A DNA stretch of 64,000 nucleotides from Maribacter sp. ACAM166 (GTDB lineage: Bacteria > Bacteroidota > Bacteroidia > Flavobacteriales > Flavobacteriaceae): positions 107,951 through 171,950 of the forward strand of contig NZ_VAUW01000006.1 of the NCBI RefSeq assembly GCF_005771495.1, in the 5' to 3' direction. The notes under the pieces were generated by a model that did no database searches, was not told where the DNA came from, and was given only the letters and a program-made list of their open reading frames with translations. This document shows positions 25,884-34,714 of this stretch, in pieces. Numbering within the stretch: position 1 is the first letter of the stretch; every line of letters starts with the position of its first letter. The translations under genes and the position numbers were made by a program.

Positions 25884-27353
25884 ATGTTCAAAAAATTCAC
25901 TGCATTACAATGGAAATCTTTTTTTAGGTCTTCAAATCTGGGTAAAAGTCTCGGTATAAAAATTTTGATGGGATTCTTTGGGGTCTACATGCTTTTATCC
26001 CTCGCAGGTATGGGAACGGGAATGTATTTCATCCTTAAAAAAATTCTTCCCAACCAAAGCCCTATGTGGAGTATAAGCCAGTATCTTATCTATTGGGTGT
26101 TGATTGAGTTATTTCTTAGGTATTTCATGCAAAAATTACCAGTGATGGACATAAAACCGTTTTTGACCACGCCGGTAAAGAAAAGTACCATTGCCCATTA
26201 TATTTTAGGCAGGTCTGCCGCTTCCATTTATAATTTATTGACCTTCTTTTTTGTAGTTCCATTTGCAATTGTACTTATATTTCAAGGGTATCAAGTGTTG
26301 AATGTATTGCTTTGGGTAGTAGCGGTTATGGCACTAGTTCTTTGTATCAACTACGTGAATCTATTGATTAATAAGAATGAGAAAGTATTGATTGGTCTCG
26401 TCAGTATTCTTCTTATAGGATATGGACTTGATTACTTTGGCATTTTTTCGGTGAAGGAACTGTTCGCACCTATTTTTCATGCATTGTATGCGTATCCGAT
26501 AACGGTTATGATTCCGATTGCATTGGCAATTGGTATATATTATATAAACTATCAGTTTTTAAAAGATAAAATTTATTTGGATGCCAGTTTAAAGGTGAAG
26601 AGTGTGGAGGCCAACACCACTGATTTGGCTTGGACGAAGCGTTTTGGAGAAATGGGTTCATTTTTACAGCTCGATTTAAAAATGATTTGGCGCAACAAAA
26701 GAACCAAGTCACAAGTCTTTATTTCTCTACTTTTTGTTTTTTATGGATTGGTCTTTTATACTCAAGATATATATAGTAGTATGGTTCCTATGAAAGCTTT
26801 TGTAGGGGTATTTATGACTGGTATTTTCTTGAGTAATTTCGGACAATTTATTCCTGCATGGGATAGTAGTTACTATAGTATGATGATGTCTCAGAATATT
26901 CCTATGCGGAAATACTTGGAGTCAAAAGCAACCTTGATAACCGTTAGTGTAGTCGTAATGTTTTTACTTACGATACCTTATGTTTACTTTGGTTGGGACG
27001 CATTGGCTATTAATTTTGGCTGTGCATTATACAATTTAGGAGTAAATATACCGGTCATTTTATATTTCGGTTCATTCAATAAAAAACGGATTGAATTAGA
27101 TCAGAGTCCGTTTGGAAATATGCAAGGTACTAGCGCTACACAATTTCTGATTATGCTACCGGTCTTAGCGGTTCCAATCATACTATTTTCAATTTTTTAT
27201 TACCTTATTAACCTTCAAGCAGCAGTGATTGTACTTTCAGTTTTAGGTCTACTAGGTTTTGCCATGAAAAATTACTTACTGAACTTAATTACGGAACAGT
27301 ATAAAAGAAAAAAATATGGTATGATTGCCGGCTTTAAAGAAAAGGGTAGTTAG
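25884..27353 (+). CDS. DUF5687 ABC-transporter membrane protein
   Basis: About 489 aa from the ATG at 25884 (MFKKFTALQWKSFFRSSNLG), which is where this Bacteroidota family normally starts; an open frame reaches back to 25785, but those 33 residues are polar and not family-like. Roughly 12 hydrophobic helices run through the protein, with conserved-looking PFLTTPVKKSTIAHYILGRS near residue 90 and GMIAGFKEKG at the end. It is the permease partner of the ATPase encoded 52 bases downstream, so together they form an ABC-2-like exporter in the inner membrane. The exported substrate is unknown. Confidence 0.85.
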   Translation: MFKKFTALQWKSFFRSSNLGKSLGIKILMGFFGVYMLLSLAGMGTGMYFILKKILPNQSPMWSISQYLIYWVLIELFLRYFMQKLPVMDIKPFLTTPVKKSTIAHYILGRSAASIYNLLTFFFVVPFAIVLIFQGYQVLNVLLWVVAVMALVLCINYVNLLINKNEKVLIGLVSILLIGYGLDYFGIFSVKELFAPIFHALYAYPITVMIPIALAIGIYYINYQFLKDKIYLDASLKVKSVEANTTDLAWTKRFGEMGSFLQLDLKMIWRNKRTKSQVFISLLFVFYGLVFYTQDIYSSMVPMKAFVGVFMTGIFLSNFGQFIPAWDSSYYSMMMSQNIPMRKYLESKATLITVSVVVMFLLTIPYVYFGWDALAINFGCALYNLGVNIPVILYFGSFNKKRIELDQSPFGNMQGTSATQFLIMLPVLAVPIILFSIFYYLINLQAAVIVLSVLGLLGFAMKNYLLNLITEQYKRKKYGMIAGFKEKGS

Positions 27354-27405
27354 AAAGCTAATTACATAATCTATCATCTTATAAATACAATTTGAATTTC
27401 CAGAT

Positions 27406-28101
27406 ATGATTACAATAGAAAATTTAACTAAAAAATACGGATCACAAATAGTTTTACATATCGAGGAATTATCCATTCCTAAAGGGCAAAGTTTTGGCTT
27501 GGTAGGTAATAACGGCGCAGGGAAAACAACGCTTTTTAGTTTGTTGTTAGATTTAATACAACCAACCAGCGGGCATGTCATTAACAATGAAGTTCAGGTA
27601 AATACAAGCGAAGCATGGAAACCGTTTACTTCTTCATTTATAGATGAAACGTTTTTAATAGGTTATTTAACTCCAGAGGAATATTTTTATTTTATTGGGG
27701 ATTTGAGGGGACAGAGTAAAGCAGATGTAAATGCGCTGCTGGCACAGTTTGAAGACTTTTTCCACGGGGAGATTTTGGGACAGAAGAAATATCTACGTGA
27801 CCTCTCCAAAGGAAATCAGAAAAAGGCGGGTATTGTAGCATCGTTTATCGGAAACCCAGAAGTAGTTGTCTTAGACGAGCCCTTTGCAAATCTAGACCCT
27901 ACGACACAAATTCGTTTAAAGGAAATTATTAAAGACCTTGCAGCTAAAGACAATGTAACCGTGTTGATCTCTAGTCACGATTTAATTCATGTGACCGAAG
28001 TTTGTGAGCGTATTGTAGTATTGAACAAGGGCGAAGTGGTAAAAGATATTCAAACGTCTACGGAAACTTTAAAGGAGTTGGAGCAGTTTTTTGCTAAATA
28101 A
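27406..28101 (+). CDS. ABC transporter ATP-binding protein
   Basis: A 231-aa ATPase with Walker A GNNGAGKTT (about residues 33-41), a signature loop RDLSKGNQKKAGI, Walker B VVVLDEPFANLDP and the switch histidine in LISSHDL. It energises the DUF5687 membrane protein encoded just upstream. The size and the short C-terminal tail are typical of ABC-2 exporters. No substrate clue is present. After the stop there is a 324-base region without a gene that contains two overlapping palindromes. Confidence 0.92.
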   Translation: MITIENLTKKYGSQIVLHIEELSIPKGQSFGLVGNNGAGKTTLFSLLLDLIQPTSGHVINNEVQVNTSEAWKPFTSSFIDETFLIGYLTPEEYFYFIGDLRGQSKADVNALLAQFEDFFHGEILGQKKYLRDLSKGNQKKAGIVASFIGNPEVVVLDEPFANLDPTTQIRLKEIIKDLAAKDNVTVLISSHDLIHVTEVCERIVVLNKGEVVKDIQTSTETLKELEQFFAK

Positions 28102-28287
28102 ACACCGTGTTCTTGTTTTAACAACTGTATTTTATCGATGTTCGACATATATACCATAAACCGACTATTCAGTTGGTTTAATGATTTAAGGAGAAATTCT
28201 AGCATGAATTAAAAGACGATTTTAACTACAAAAATTTCGTTGACTGGTAATACCACCTTTGCGTAGTCTAAGAAAAGTGGTGGAAAC

Positions 28288-28315
28288 AGACCGGCCGGTC
28301 GGTAAGATTACCGAC
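28288..28315. promoter_or_regulatory. Two overlapping palindromes in the 28102-28425 gap
   Basis: GACCGGCCGGTC (28289-28300) is fully self-complementary. It overlaps GTCGGTAA-GA-TTACCGAC (28298-28315), an 8-bp perfect inverted repeat. Both stand out in AT-rich DNA. The first fits AGACYnnnnRGTCnGT, the pattern seen upstream of the TetR-type gene. The site is 110 bases before the SprE-like gene. Otherwise this 324-base gap shows no ORF or clear RNA gene. Confidence 0.5.
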
Positions 28316-28425
28316 GTATAGGTGTTATACTTTTATTTTAGCATAAATAAATTATCCTTTTACCGATGAACTGAATAATAAAATGGTTGTTTTTAAGTTA
28401 ATCATACATACGTAGATCATCTAAT

Positions 28426-30981
28426 TTGAATCTTAGAAAAAAACTTATTTTATTCGGTATTTTAGGAACCTTGCTCTTTAATGCATGTTCCACTAAAAAA
28501 GATGCTTTTATAAATCGTAATTGGCATGCACTTAACACCAAGTATAACACCTTGTATAATGGTAATATTGCTTTTGAAGAAGGCCGTAATAGCTTAAACG
28601 ACACGTATCAAGATGACTACTTTGAAATCTTGCCCGTAGAGCGTTTGAAGGTAAGTGGTGAGGTGAAGTTAGATTCAGAAGACAACAACCCTAATTTTTT
28701 AAAGGCAGAAGAAAAAGCGACCAAAGCAATTCAGCGCCATAGTATGGATATTAGAGATGAGGAGCGTAACCCACAAACAGACGAGGCTTTTCTTTTACTT
28801 GGTAAGGCCCGTTATTTTGATGAACGTTATATTCCTGCACTAGAGTCTTTTAATTATATTCTGAATAAATACACTGAAAGTGATAAACTGAACGAAGCTA
28901 ATATTTGGAGAGAGAAAGTCAATATTCGTTTAGATAATGATGATTTGGCAATTAAGAACTTGAAGAGACTATTCAAGTTTGAGCAACTGAAAGATGAAGA
29001 ATATGCAGATGCTAGGGCAATGATGGCTCAAGCCTATATTAATCTTAATGTTCCAGATACAGCAGTTCAAAATCTTAAAATCGCATCGCACTACACTAAA
29101 AAGAATCCAGAACAAGGAAGGTATTATTTTATCATTGGGCAACTATATGATCAATTGGGATATAAGGATAGTGCTAATTATGCATTTGACAAGGTTATTG
29201 AATTGAATAGAAAATCGCCACGGGTCTATATGATTAATGCTGAAATTCAAAAATTAAAGAATACAAAAATCACTGCCGAAAACAGGGAGGTTATTTTGGA
29301 GTATTTAACGAATTTGGAAGAAAATAGGGAGAACAGGCCTTTTTTGGATAAGATTTTCAGGCAGATAGCGGAGTTTCATTTGGAACAGGAATCGGATAGT
29401 TTGGCAATTAATTATTTCAATAAATCACTTAGGGCTTCACAGAATATACCAAAGTTGAATGCCCTTAATTATGAAAACCTGGCAGAGTATAATTTTGATG
29501 AAAGCAGTTACAAAGCTGCTGGGGCTTATTATGATAGTGTGCTCACCAATTTAGTGGAGAATACCAAGAAATACAGGTCCATTAAAAAGAAATTAGACAA
29601 CCTTGAGGATGTTATAAAGTATGAAGATATTGTTCAATATGCTGATAGTGTAATTACCCTTTATCAAATGCCCAAGGAGGAGCAATTGGCCTATTTTGGC
29701 AAGTATATTGAAGATTTACAGAAAGCAAAGGAGGCAGCCCAGAAAAAGGAAAAAGATAGAATTACAGATGGTTTTCTCGCCTTTAACAAAAGTAAGGGAG
29801 GTAAAGAGAATAAAGGAAAATTCTATTTCTACAATATTACCAGCTTAGGTTATGGCCAGAACGATTTTAAGAATACGTGGGGCAATAGGGAGTTAACCGA
29901 TGATTGGCGTTGGTCAGACAAATCTCTTATCGCTTCACGGGACGATATTGCACTAAACACAGAAGCGCTAACAGATACGTTAGGGCTCGTGGGTGAAGAT
30001 GAGCAGTTTTCTTTGGATTTTTATATGAACCGTTTACCTACCGATGTCGTAGTAATTGACAGTCTTAAAACTGAACGAAATTTCGCCAATTATCAATTAG
30101 GGTTGATTTATAAGGAAAAATTCAATGAATTTATATTGGCGGCTGGTAAATTGGAAGATGTGTTAGACTCTAATGCTGAGGAGCGTTTGATTCTTCCTTC
30201 AAAATACAATCTTTATAAAATATATGAAGAAGTAGGTAGTCCGTTAAAGAATAGTATGAAGGCCGATATCATTGCCAATCATGGTGATTCTAGATATGCC
30301 GAAATTTTATTGAATCCCCAGGCGGTACTCGCTGATGATTCCAATAGTCCAGAAAAACGGTATGAGGCCCTGTACAAACAATATAAGGACCAGCACTATT
30401 TGCAGGTTATTACGGGTGCAGAAGAAAACATAAATAGGTACACAGGTGACCCCATTGTTCCCAAATTTGAAATGCTGAAAGCAAATGCCATCGGAAGGTT
30501 ACAGGGTTTTGAGCCGTTTAAGGAGGCGTTGAACTATGTAGCATTGACCTACCCAAATAATCCGGAAGGTAAAAAGGCAGAACAAATGGTAGCCGAACAA
30601 CTTCCAAAATTAGAACCTAAGGAATTTTCGCCAGAAACAGATTCCAAAGGAACATCCAACTGGAAAGTAGTTTTTCCATTCAAAAGGAGCAATACTGAAA
30701 AGGCATTAAAATTGATGGAATTACTAGAGAAGTCTATTGAAGATTTACGGTATAAAAATATCGTTTCAAGAGATATATACACTCTTGAAGATCAATTTGT
30801 AGTTGTGCATGGTTTTAAATCGAAAAATTTCGCACTAGGGTATGCAGAGCTTCTAAAAAACAATAAGGATTACCGTGTGGCTGATGAGAATTTTGTAATT
30901 TTATCAGACAACTATAAGATTATACAGGTACATAAAAACATAATCGAATATCGAAATACGCTTTTAACCCCAAAACCGTGA
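28426..30981 (+). CDS. sprE: Gliding motility/type IX secretion TPR lipoprotein SprE (PorW)
   Basis: An 851-aa lipoprotein. The signal LILFGILGTLLFNAC ends in a lipobox. The first mature block, NWHALNTKYNTLYNGNIAFEEG, is the hallmark of SprE/PorW, followed by helical tetratricopeptide-like repeats (about residues 110-440), a charged coiled region (KEAAQKKEKDR), and further repeats to the C-terminus. SprE/PorW is needed for type IX secretion and gliding and acts in the periplasm or inner face of the outer membrane. The start is TTG at 28426; an in-frame TAA at 28399 and the lack of ATG leave no alternative. A bactofilin gene begins 3 bases after its stop. Confidence 0.92.
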   Translation: MNLRKKLILFGILGTLLFNACSTKKDAFINRNWHALNTKYNTLYNGNIAFEEGRNSLNDTYQDDYFEILPVERLKVSGEVKLDSEDNNPNFLKAEEKATKAIQRHSMDIRDEERNPQTDEAFLLLGKARYFDERYIPALESFNYILNKYTESDKLNEANIWREKVNIRLDNDDLAIKNLKRLFKFEQLKDEEYADARAMMAQAYINLNVPDTAVQNLKIASHYTKKNPEQGRYYFIIGQLYDQLGYKDSANYAFDKVIELNRKSPRVYMINAEIQKLKNTKITAENREVILEYLTNLEENRENRPFLDKIFRQIAEFHLEQESDSLAINYFNKSLRASQNIPKLNALNYENLAEYNFDESSYKAAGAYYDSVLTNLVENTKKYRSIKKKLDNLEDVIKYEDIVQYADSVITLYQMPKEEQLAYFGKYIEDLQKAKEAAQKKEKDRITDGFLAFNKSKGGKENKGKFYFYNITSLGYGQNDFKNTWGNRELTDDWRWSDKSLIASRDDIALNTEALTDTLGLVGEDEQFSLDFYMNRLPTDVVVIDSLKTERNFANYQLGLIYKEKFNEFILAAGKLEDVLDSNAEERLILPSKYNLYKIYEEVGSPLKNSMKADIIANHGDSRYAEILLNPQAVLADDSNSPEKRYEALYKQYKDQHYLQVITGAEENINRYTGDPIVPKFEMLKANAIGRLQGFEPFKEALNYVALTYPNNPEGKKAEQMVAEQLPKLEPKEFSPETDSKGTSNWKVVFPFKRSNTEKALKLMELLEKSIEDLRYKNIVSRDIYTLEDQFVVVHGFKSKNFALGYAELLKNNKDYRVADENFVILSDNYKIIQVHKNIIEYRNTLLTPKP

Positions 30982-30984
30982 ACA

Positions 30985-31419
30985 ATGTTTTCAGACAGAC
31001 AAAAACCTAAGGCTATGAATGAAATAGGAGGACAACCTAATAGAATTGAAAAGAACACCAAAATAAAAGGTGATATTATTTCTGAAGCAGATTTTCGTAT
31101 CGACGGTAAATTAGACGGAAATGTAAAAACATCCGGTAAAGTTGTCATCGGTAAAGATGGTTACATCCATGGGAAAGTTGAATGTGTAAATGCCGATATT
31201 GAAGGCAGCTTTAATGGCGAACTTTTGGTGTCAGAACTATTATCCTTAAAGGCATCTGCAGTTATAGAAGGTACAGTTTCCGTTAATAAGTTAGCCGTAG
31301 AACCAGGTGCAACTTTTAATGCTTCTTGTACTATGGGAGGTAAAAAAAGTTCAGGTTCGAATACCGGTTATAAATCATCAACGGCAAATAGCAGTAATGA
31401 AGCCGCAAAAGCCTCGTGA
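30985..31419 (+). CDS. Bactofilin (polymer-forming cytoskeletal protein)
   Basis: A 144-aa protein with a short disordered N-terminus, a right-handed beta-helix core (TKIKGDIISEADFRIDGKLDG, SGKVVIGKDGYIHGKV, then repeated GSFNGELLVSELLSLKASA-type turns, about residues 20-115) and a Ser/Asn-rich tail. Bactofilins form nucleotide-free filaments at the inner membrane that organise cell shape or wall enzymes. The gene starts 3 bases after sprE and its end overlaps the AtpZ gene by 23 bases, so it is transcriptionally tied to both the secretion lipoprotein and the ATP synthase genes. Confidence 0.93.
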   Translation: MFSDRQKPKAMNEIGGQPNRIEKNTKIKGDIISEADFRIDGKLDGNVKTSGKVVIGKDGYIHGKVECVNADIEGSFNGELLVSELLSLKASAVIEGTVSVNKLAVEPGATFNASCTMGGKKSSGSNTGYKSSTANSSNEAAKAS

Positions 31420-31621
31420 TAATTCTCAATTATTAAGATCGGCAGCAAGCCTATCTAGTATTGCCATTCAAATGGGGGTGACCATTTATTTGGGGAACTT
31501 ACTAGGCGAATGGTTAGATTTTAAGTTCGAAAAAACATATTTAGAGGATAGCATAACATTACTTGCTGTATTTTTGTCCATGTATTTGGTCATTAAAAAA
31601 GTAATGGCCTTAAATAAATAG
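31397..31621 (+). CDS. atpZ: AtpZ/AtpI family protein
   Basis: A 74-aa membrane protein with two helices: LLRSAASLSSIAIQMGVTIYLGNLLG and DSITLLAVFLSMYLVIKKV, the usual AtpZ/AtpI hairpin that accompanies F-type ATP synthase and is linked to ring assembly or Mg2+ supply. I choose the ATG at 31397 (MKPQKPRDNS) because the longer frame from 31307 only retraces the bactofilin gene in another frame and is not family-like. It overlaps the bactofilin end by 23 bases and precedes a small membrane protein by 6 bases. Confidence 0.85.
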   Translation: MKPQKPRDNSQLLRSAASLSSIAIQMGVTIYLGNLLGEWLDFKFEKTYLEDSITLLAVFLSMYLVIKKVMALNK

Positions 31622-31627
31622 GGTTAC

Positions 31628-32020
31628 TTGTTAAAAAAAATAGTCATAGTCATAGTCGTGTTCCTTTTAGTGGGCACGACTTCTTATTTTCTCCATATTT
31701 TTCTTTTAGAAGAAGAGGTAGAGCGTTTTATACCACTTCTACAAAAAGCCTATATTTTCCATTTTAGCTTTTCTTTGGTTTTGCTCCTTTCGTTTCTAGT
31801 ACTTGCTCAATTCAATAAATATTTTGAGCAACTAGGATTTATCTATATGGGTTTATTGGTCTTGAAAATTATCATTTTCGCAGGTTTTTTTTATCCACAA
31901 CTTTTAGGAGATAATTTGTTGTCCAGGTTCTACAGGGCTTCTTTATTAATTCCTGTTATTGTATTTTTGCCGCTTGAAGTGATTTTCATTTCAAAAATAT
32001 TACAAGGTAAAAAAGCTTAA
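31628..32020 (+). CDS. DUF6168-type small membrane protein in the atpI position
   Basis: A 130-aa protein with four hydrophobic helices (KIVIVIVVFLLVGTTSYFLHIF; HFSFSLVLLLSFLVLAQF; LGFIYMGLLVLKIIIFAGFF; ASLLIPVIVFLPLEVIFISKI). It lies between AtpZ and atpB, where many bacteria carry atpI. I associate it with the flavobacterial family DUF6168, of unknown function; a role in ATP synthase assembly is inference from position. The start is TTG at 31628, with no ATG before the first helix. Confidence 0.75.
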   Translation: MLKKIVIVIVVFLLVGTTSYFLHIFLLEEEVERFIPLLQKAYIFHFSFSLVLLLSFLVLAQFNKYFEQLGFIYMGLLVLKIIIFAGFFYPQLLGDNLLSRFYRASLLIPVIVFLPLEVIFISKILQGKKA

Positions 32021-32032
32021 ATTTTAAAGCTA

Positions 32033-32079
32033 TAAATTTGCGCAAATTAGGTTAATAATGACTAATTTTGCGCAAAATT
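32033..32079 (+). promoter_or_regulatory. Tandem palindromic -7 elements upstream of atpB
   Basis: TAAATTTG (32033-32040) and TAATTTTG (32063-32070) both match the -7 consensus TAnnTTTG. Each is part of a perfect palindrome with the core TTTGCGCAAA: 32035-32048 (14 bp) and 32064-32079 (16 bp), with centres exactly 30 bases apart. They lie before the atpB start at 32109. This may be a double promoter with operator symmetry. Confidence 0.45.
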
Positions 32080-32108
32080 TCAAGCAGCAAAATTTTGAAA
32101 AAGAAATA

Positions 32109-33287
32109 ATGAAGAAAGTTTCAAAAACGTTAAAAACGGTAGCACTACTTTTTATCCTATGCTTTTCCTTACAAGGATTTGCATCTTCTGACAAGGATCA
32201 AAACCCTGCGGTTGATACTAAAGAAGAGGTAGATGCATATATTTTGCACCATATTAAAGATGCACATGACTTTCATTTGTTTTCTTATACTGCAAGTAAT
32301 GGTGAAAGAAATCATATTGGGTTTCCACTACCTGTAATCGTTTGGACTAATAATGGTTTGGCAACGTTTATGTCATCTGCTTTTCATCACGATGATGAAG
32401 GTGAAGTAGTGGTAGAGCGCAATGGATCGAGATTAGTAAAACTGCATAGTAAGATTTACGAATTAGAAGCAGGTGCTTCAAAAGTGGAGCTTGATGAAGC
32501 CAACCATGCAACTAATGCACATAAAGTATTGGATTTTTCTATTACTAAAAGTGTAATGGGAATATTGTTCGTCGGTCTTTTTATGTTAATAGTTTTTTCT
32601 GCGTTAGCAAGACAATACACCAATAAAAAAGTACCTACAGGTTTTGGAAGGGTTTTAGAGCCTTTGGTTATATATGTTAGAGATGAAATTGCACTGCCTA
32701 ATATTGGTGAAAAGAAATACAGAAAATTCACAGGATATCTTTTAACAGTATTCTTTTTTATCTGGATTTTGAACTTATTAGGATTGACTCCTTTCGGATT
32801 TAATGTGACGGGTCAATTAGCGGTAACGGCAGCCTTGGCAATCTTTACTTTAGTAATATATACGGTAAGTGGAAATAAAGATTATTGGATGCACATGCTT
32901 TGGATGCCTGGAGTGCCCGTTTTAATTAGACCAGTATTGGCTATTATAGAATTGGCTGGAGCATTTATAATTAAACCGTTCTCGTTGTTGGTGCGTTTGT
33001 TTGCCAATATTTCTGCTGGTCACATTGTGGTAATGAGTCTTATTGCAATTATGTTCACGTTGAAAAAGAGTTTAGGTGTTGTAGGCGCTACGGGTCTTTC
33101 ATTAGTGTTAGCATTTTTCATAACCTTAATAGAAGTATTAGTGGCGTTTTTACAAGCCTATATATTTACAATGTTATCGGCGTTGTTTATTGGTATGGCG
33201 GTTGCTGAACATGATCACGATCATGCACATGATGTTAAAGGGCACGATGTTCCTGATGCAGAAGATGTAAGAGGAGATTTCATTTAA
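32109..33287 (+). CDS. atpB: F0F1 ATP synthase subunit a
   Basis: About 392 aa. It begins with a signal-like MKKVSKTLKTVALLFILCFSLQGFA and an extra periplasmic N-terminal region (about residues 30-140), normal for Bacteroidota, then six helices. The essential arginine is in the penultimate region KPFSLLVRLFANISAGHIV, and EVLVAFLQAYIFTMLSALFIG completes the proton half-channels. The tail is His/Asp rich (EHDHDHAHDVKGHD). The ATG at 32109 gives the best signal sequence; the frame extends upstream to 32058. It starts the structural operon atpB-E-F-H-A-G. Confidence 0.96.
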   Translation: MKKVSKTLKTVALLFILCFSLQGFASSDKDQNPAVDTKEEVDAYILHHIKDAHDFHLFSYTASNGERNHIGFPLPVIVWTNNGLATFMSSAFHHDDEGEVVVERNGSRLVKLHSKIYELEAGASKVELDEANHATNAHKVLDFSITKSVMGILFVGLFMLIVFSALARQYTNKKVPTGFGRVLEPLVIYVRDEIALPNIGEKKYRKFTGYLLTVFFFIWILNLLGLTPFGFNVTGQLAVTAALAIFTLVIYTVSGNKDYWMHMLWMPGVPVLIRPVLAIIELAGAFIIKPFSLLVRLFANISAGHIVVMSLIAIMFTLKKSLGVVGATGLSLVLAFFITLIEVLVAFLQAYIFTMLSALFIGMAVAEHDHDHAHDVKGHDVPDAEDVRGDFI

Positions 33288-33308
33288 AAGAGAGTTTTTT
33301 TAATTTAA

Positions 33309-33515
<207 letters not shown>

Positions 33516-33539
33516 GAACGCAAAACCAAAGAACATTCT

Positions 33540-33570
33540 CCTGCAACGGTTGGTTGCAGGAAGTGTTTTT
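33540..33570 (+). terminator. Intra-operon hairpin with T-run between atpE and atpF (attenuator-like)
   Basis: CCTGCAAC (33540-33547) pairs perfectly with GTTGCAGG (33553-33560) over a GGTTG loop; six Ts follow at 33565-33570 after AAGTG. It lies inside the ATP synthase operon, so it must be leaky or act as a 3'-stabilising structure that favours the upstream atpE message. Confidence 0.65.
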
Positions 33571-33603
33571 TAATTATTGATTTAGGATTTAAAAAATAAA
33601 CAT

Positions 33604-34104
33604 ATGGAAGTTTTATTGAACGATTTTTCACCAGGCCTGTTTGTTGTTCAGACGATTTTATTGTTGGGGTTAATTTTGTTATTGGTGAAATTCGCTTGGA
33701 AACCAATTTTGAATTCGTTGAACGAAAGGGAGTCTGGTATACTAGATGCCTTGGCATCTGCTGAAAAGGCTCGTGCAGACATACAGAATTTGCAAGCAGA
33801 TAACGAAAAGATGCTTCAAGTGGCTCGTACTGAGCGAGAGGCTATGTTGAAAGAAGCACGTGAAATTAAAGATAAAATGATTTCTGATTCTAAGGAGCTG
33901 GCTAAAGTAGAAGGGGATAAAATGTTGAAACAGGCGCAAGCAGCTATCGAAAGTGAAAAGAAAGCGGCTGTTGCAGATATTAAAAATCAAGTAGCAGAAT
34001 TATCTGTTGCCATTGCCGAAAAGGTTATAAAAGAAGAGTTATCTAGCAACGAAAAGCAATTGAAATTGGTAGATTCAATGTTGAGCGATATAAAACTTAA
34101 CTAA
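33604..34104 (+). CDS. atpF: F0F1 ATP synthase subunit b
   Basis: A 166-aa protein with one N-terminal membrane helix (FVVQTILLLGLILLLVKFAW, about residues 14-33), then the conserved KPILNSLNERE and a long charged coiled coil rich in Ala, Glu and Lys to the end. It forms the peripheral stalk that holds F1 to F0. It starts 88 bases after atpE, past the hairpin, and is followed by atpH 8 bases later. Confidence 0.96.
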   Translation: MEVLLNDFSPGLFVVQTILLLGLILLLVKFAWKPILNSLNERESGILDALASAEKARADIQNLQADNEKMLQVARTEREAMLKEAREIKDKMISDSKELAKVEGDKMLKQAQAAIESEKKAAVADIKNQVAELSVAIAEKVIKEELSSNEKQLKLVDSMLSDIKLN

Positions 34105-34112
34105 GAGATATA

Positions 34113-34652
34113 ATGAGCGAATCTAGAGCGGCATTACGTTACGCAAAGGCAATATTGGATATGGCCAAGGAAAAGAAAGCCTTGGATGCCGTAGAAAAAG
34201 ATATGCGGTCAATAGTCTCTACTATTTCTGATAGTAAAGAACTACAAGATGTATTAGCAAGTCCGGTTGTGTCAGGCGCATCTAAAAACAATGCGCTAAT
34301 TGAAATCTTTAAGGGTAGTCATGCAATAACCGAAGGTTCTATTAGCATGTTGGTTGATAATAAGCGTATTGGGATGCTGAACGAGGTAGCCTTGAAATAT
34401 ATTATTCTCAACGAACAATTAAAAGGAAAAGACGTAGCTTACGTAACTACCGTTGTGCCTTTAAATGCTTCGATGGAGAAAAAGGTGCTAATACAAGTTG
34501 CGAATATAACGGGCAACGAGGTTACTATTGAGAACATAATTGATGAAAGTATCATTGGTGGGTTTATCTTGAGAGTTGGAGATTTACAATATGATTCTAG
34601 TATAGCCAATAAGCTAAGTAATATTAAAAGAGAATTTTCGAATAGTCTATAA
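34113..34652 (+). CDS. atpH: F0F1 ATP synthase subunit delta
   Basis: A 179-aa protein beginning SRAALRYAKAILDMAKEK, the conserved N-terminal helix of the delta/OSCP family, with the C-terminal signature ESIIGGFILRVGDLQYDSSI. It joins the peripheral stalk to the top of F1 at the cytoplasmic side. It lies in the usual b-delta-alpha order. Confidence 0.96.
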   Translation: MSESRAALRYAKAILDMAKEKKALDAVEKDMRSIVSTISDSKELQDVLASPVVSGASKNNALIEIFKGSHAITEGSISMLVDNKRIGMLNEVALKYIILNEQLKGKDVAYVTTVVPLNASMEKKVLIQVANITGNEVTIENIIDESIIGGFILRVGDLQYDSSIANKLSNIKREFSNSL

Positions 34653-34714
34653 TAACTATATGGGTCGAGGATGTTTTTTACATTTATCGCCTTATATCTT
34701 ATATCTAATTAAAA

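Noticed and set aside
31307..31396. Longer start for the AtpZ protein
   Set aside because: These codons lie wholly within the bactofilin gene in another frame and do not resemble AtpZ.
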